Source: Dyadobacter fanqingshengii
GTDB lineage: Bacteria > Bacteroidota > Bacteroidia > Cytophagales > Spirosomataceae
Assembly: GCF_023822005.2 (NCBI RefSeq)
Contig: NZ_CP098806.1
Location: 5,454,501-5,518,500 of the forward strand
Direction of reading: 5' to 3'
Length of the DNA: 64,000 bases
A model generated the notes under the pieces. The model saw only the letters and a program-made list of their open reading frames with translations, did not search any database and had not been told where the DNA came from. The number at the start of each line of letters is the position of its first letter. Position 1 is the stretch's first letter. Shown here piece by piece: positions 63,686-64,000 of this stretch. Made by a program: the position numbers and the translations under genes.

Positions 63686-64000
63686 ATGCAGGAGGATATT
63701 CTTTTTCAGATCAGCAATAAATTAAAGGAAGTCAGGAAAAATAAAGGTGTTACGTTGCAGGAAATTGCAGATGAAGCCGGTGTTACCAAGAGCCTCGTTT
63801 CGCAGATTGAAAACAGCCGCACCATTCCTTCGCTTCCTGTGATGCTCGGCCTGATCAAGGCGCTTGACATTGATTTGAATGTGTTTTTTAAAGACATTAT
63901 CTCGACAGCTCCTGGCGACAATGTGCTCATTCGCCGCAAGGAAGAATATCAGCCCTTCACCAAAGAAAATGCCAAAGGCTTCTATTATCACCGCATTTTC
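63686..64000 (+). CDS. XRE-family regulator, probably with cupin domain (partial)
   Basis: The first 105 residues are inside the window and the frame stays open to the edge. Residues ~8-62 form an HTH_3 domain (SNKLKEVRKNKGVTLQEIAD, then VTKSLVSQIENSRTIPSLPVML). The residues after it (DNVLIRRKEEYQPF) look like the start of the cupin domain found in HTH-cupin regulators of amino-acid, polyamine or stress genes. It may control the PEP-mutase family gene upstream, but this is a guess from position. Confidence 0.88.
   Translation, partial: MQEDILFQISNKLKEVRKNKGVTLQEIADEAGVTKSLVSQIENSRTIPSLPVMLGLIKALDIDLNVFFKDIISTAPGDNVLIRRKEEYQPFTKENAKGFYYHRIF

Overview
The window looks like the chromosome of a Bacteroidota bacterium of the order Cytophagales, probably a Dyadobacter-like member of the Spirosomataceae. 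The genus is an inference from gene style, not from a search. The evidence is two SusC/SusD outer-membrane uptake pairs, a FecI-like sigma factor with a FecR anti-sigma factor, many TlpA-type and TonB-dependent proteins, fused aspartokinase/homoserine dehydrogenase, and promoters of the Bacteroidota type (TTTG at -33, TAnnTTTG at -7) before several genes.

Layout. 1-7 kb: the 3'-truncated end of a TolC-family efflux gene, a dispersed-repeat patch, a thioredoxin-fold protein lacking the CxxC pair, a large FAD/Fe-S dehydrogenase and a beta-barrel protein. 7-12 kb: a SusD/SusC pair. 12-18 kb: thrA and thrB without an adjacent thrC, a PhyH-type dioxygenase, an IscA-type Fe-S carrier, a sugar nucleotidyltransferase and an SGNH hydrolase. 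18.6-21 kb: molybdate ABC transporter modABC. 21-25.3 kb: aromatic aminotransferase and prephenate dehydrogenase, then two convergent L,D-transpeptidase-like genes. 25.5-28.7 kb: tRNA-Arg(CCT), hflX and a MATE exporter whose leader carries a 15-bp tandem repeat. 28.7-31.9 kb: a persulfide dioxygenase-sulfurtransferase of CstB architecture and a two-gene YeeE/YedE sulfur importer, split by a VapBC-like toxin-antitoxin pair.

32.7-38.4 kb is a minus-strand copper/heavy-metal cluster: small HMA chaperone, Cys-rich HYC_CC_PP protein, TonB-dependent receptor, AraC regulator with a built-in metal-binding N-terminus, metal-binding lipoprotein, MerP-like protein and a His/Met-rich beta-barrel protein. 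It ends at a clear terminator. 38.5-47.6 kb is housekeeping: an unknown possible glycosyltransferase, csaA, lactonase, TlpA-type oxidoreductase, YdcF family, phosphofructokinase, YfhO-family membrane protein and a YfiT-type thiol transferase.

47.7-54.1 kb is the most interesting accessory stretch. It holds a two-gene McrBC-like system (AAA+ GTPase/ATPase plus a DUF2357-like PD-(D/E)XK nuclease with an extra C-terminal domain), two divergent unknown genes sharing a 97-bp palindromic array of six TGTCCA-like half-sites, and an AbiE-like antitoxin/nucleotidyltransferase pair preceded by a perfect 17-bp palindrome. 54.1-61.4 kb is a complete sigma-FecR-SusC-SusD regulated uptake locus. The window ends with an aldo/keto reductase, a PEP-mutase/isocitrate-lyase family enzyme and the start of an XRE regulator.
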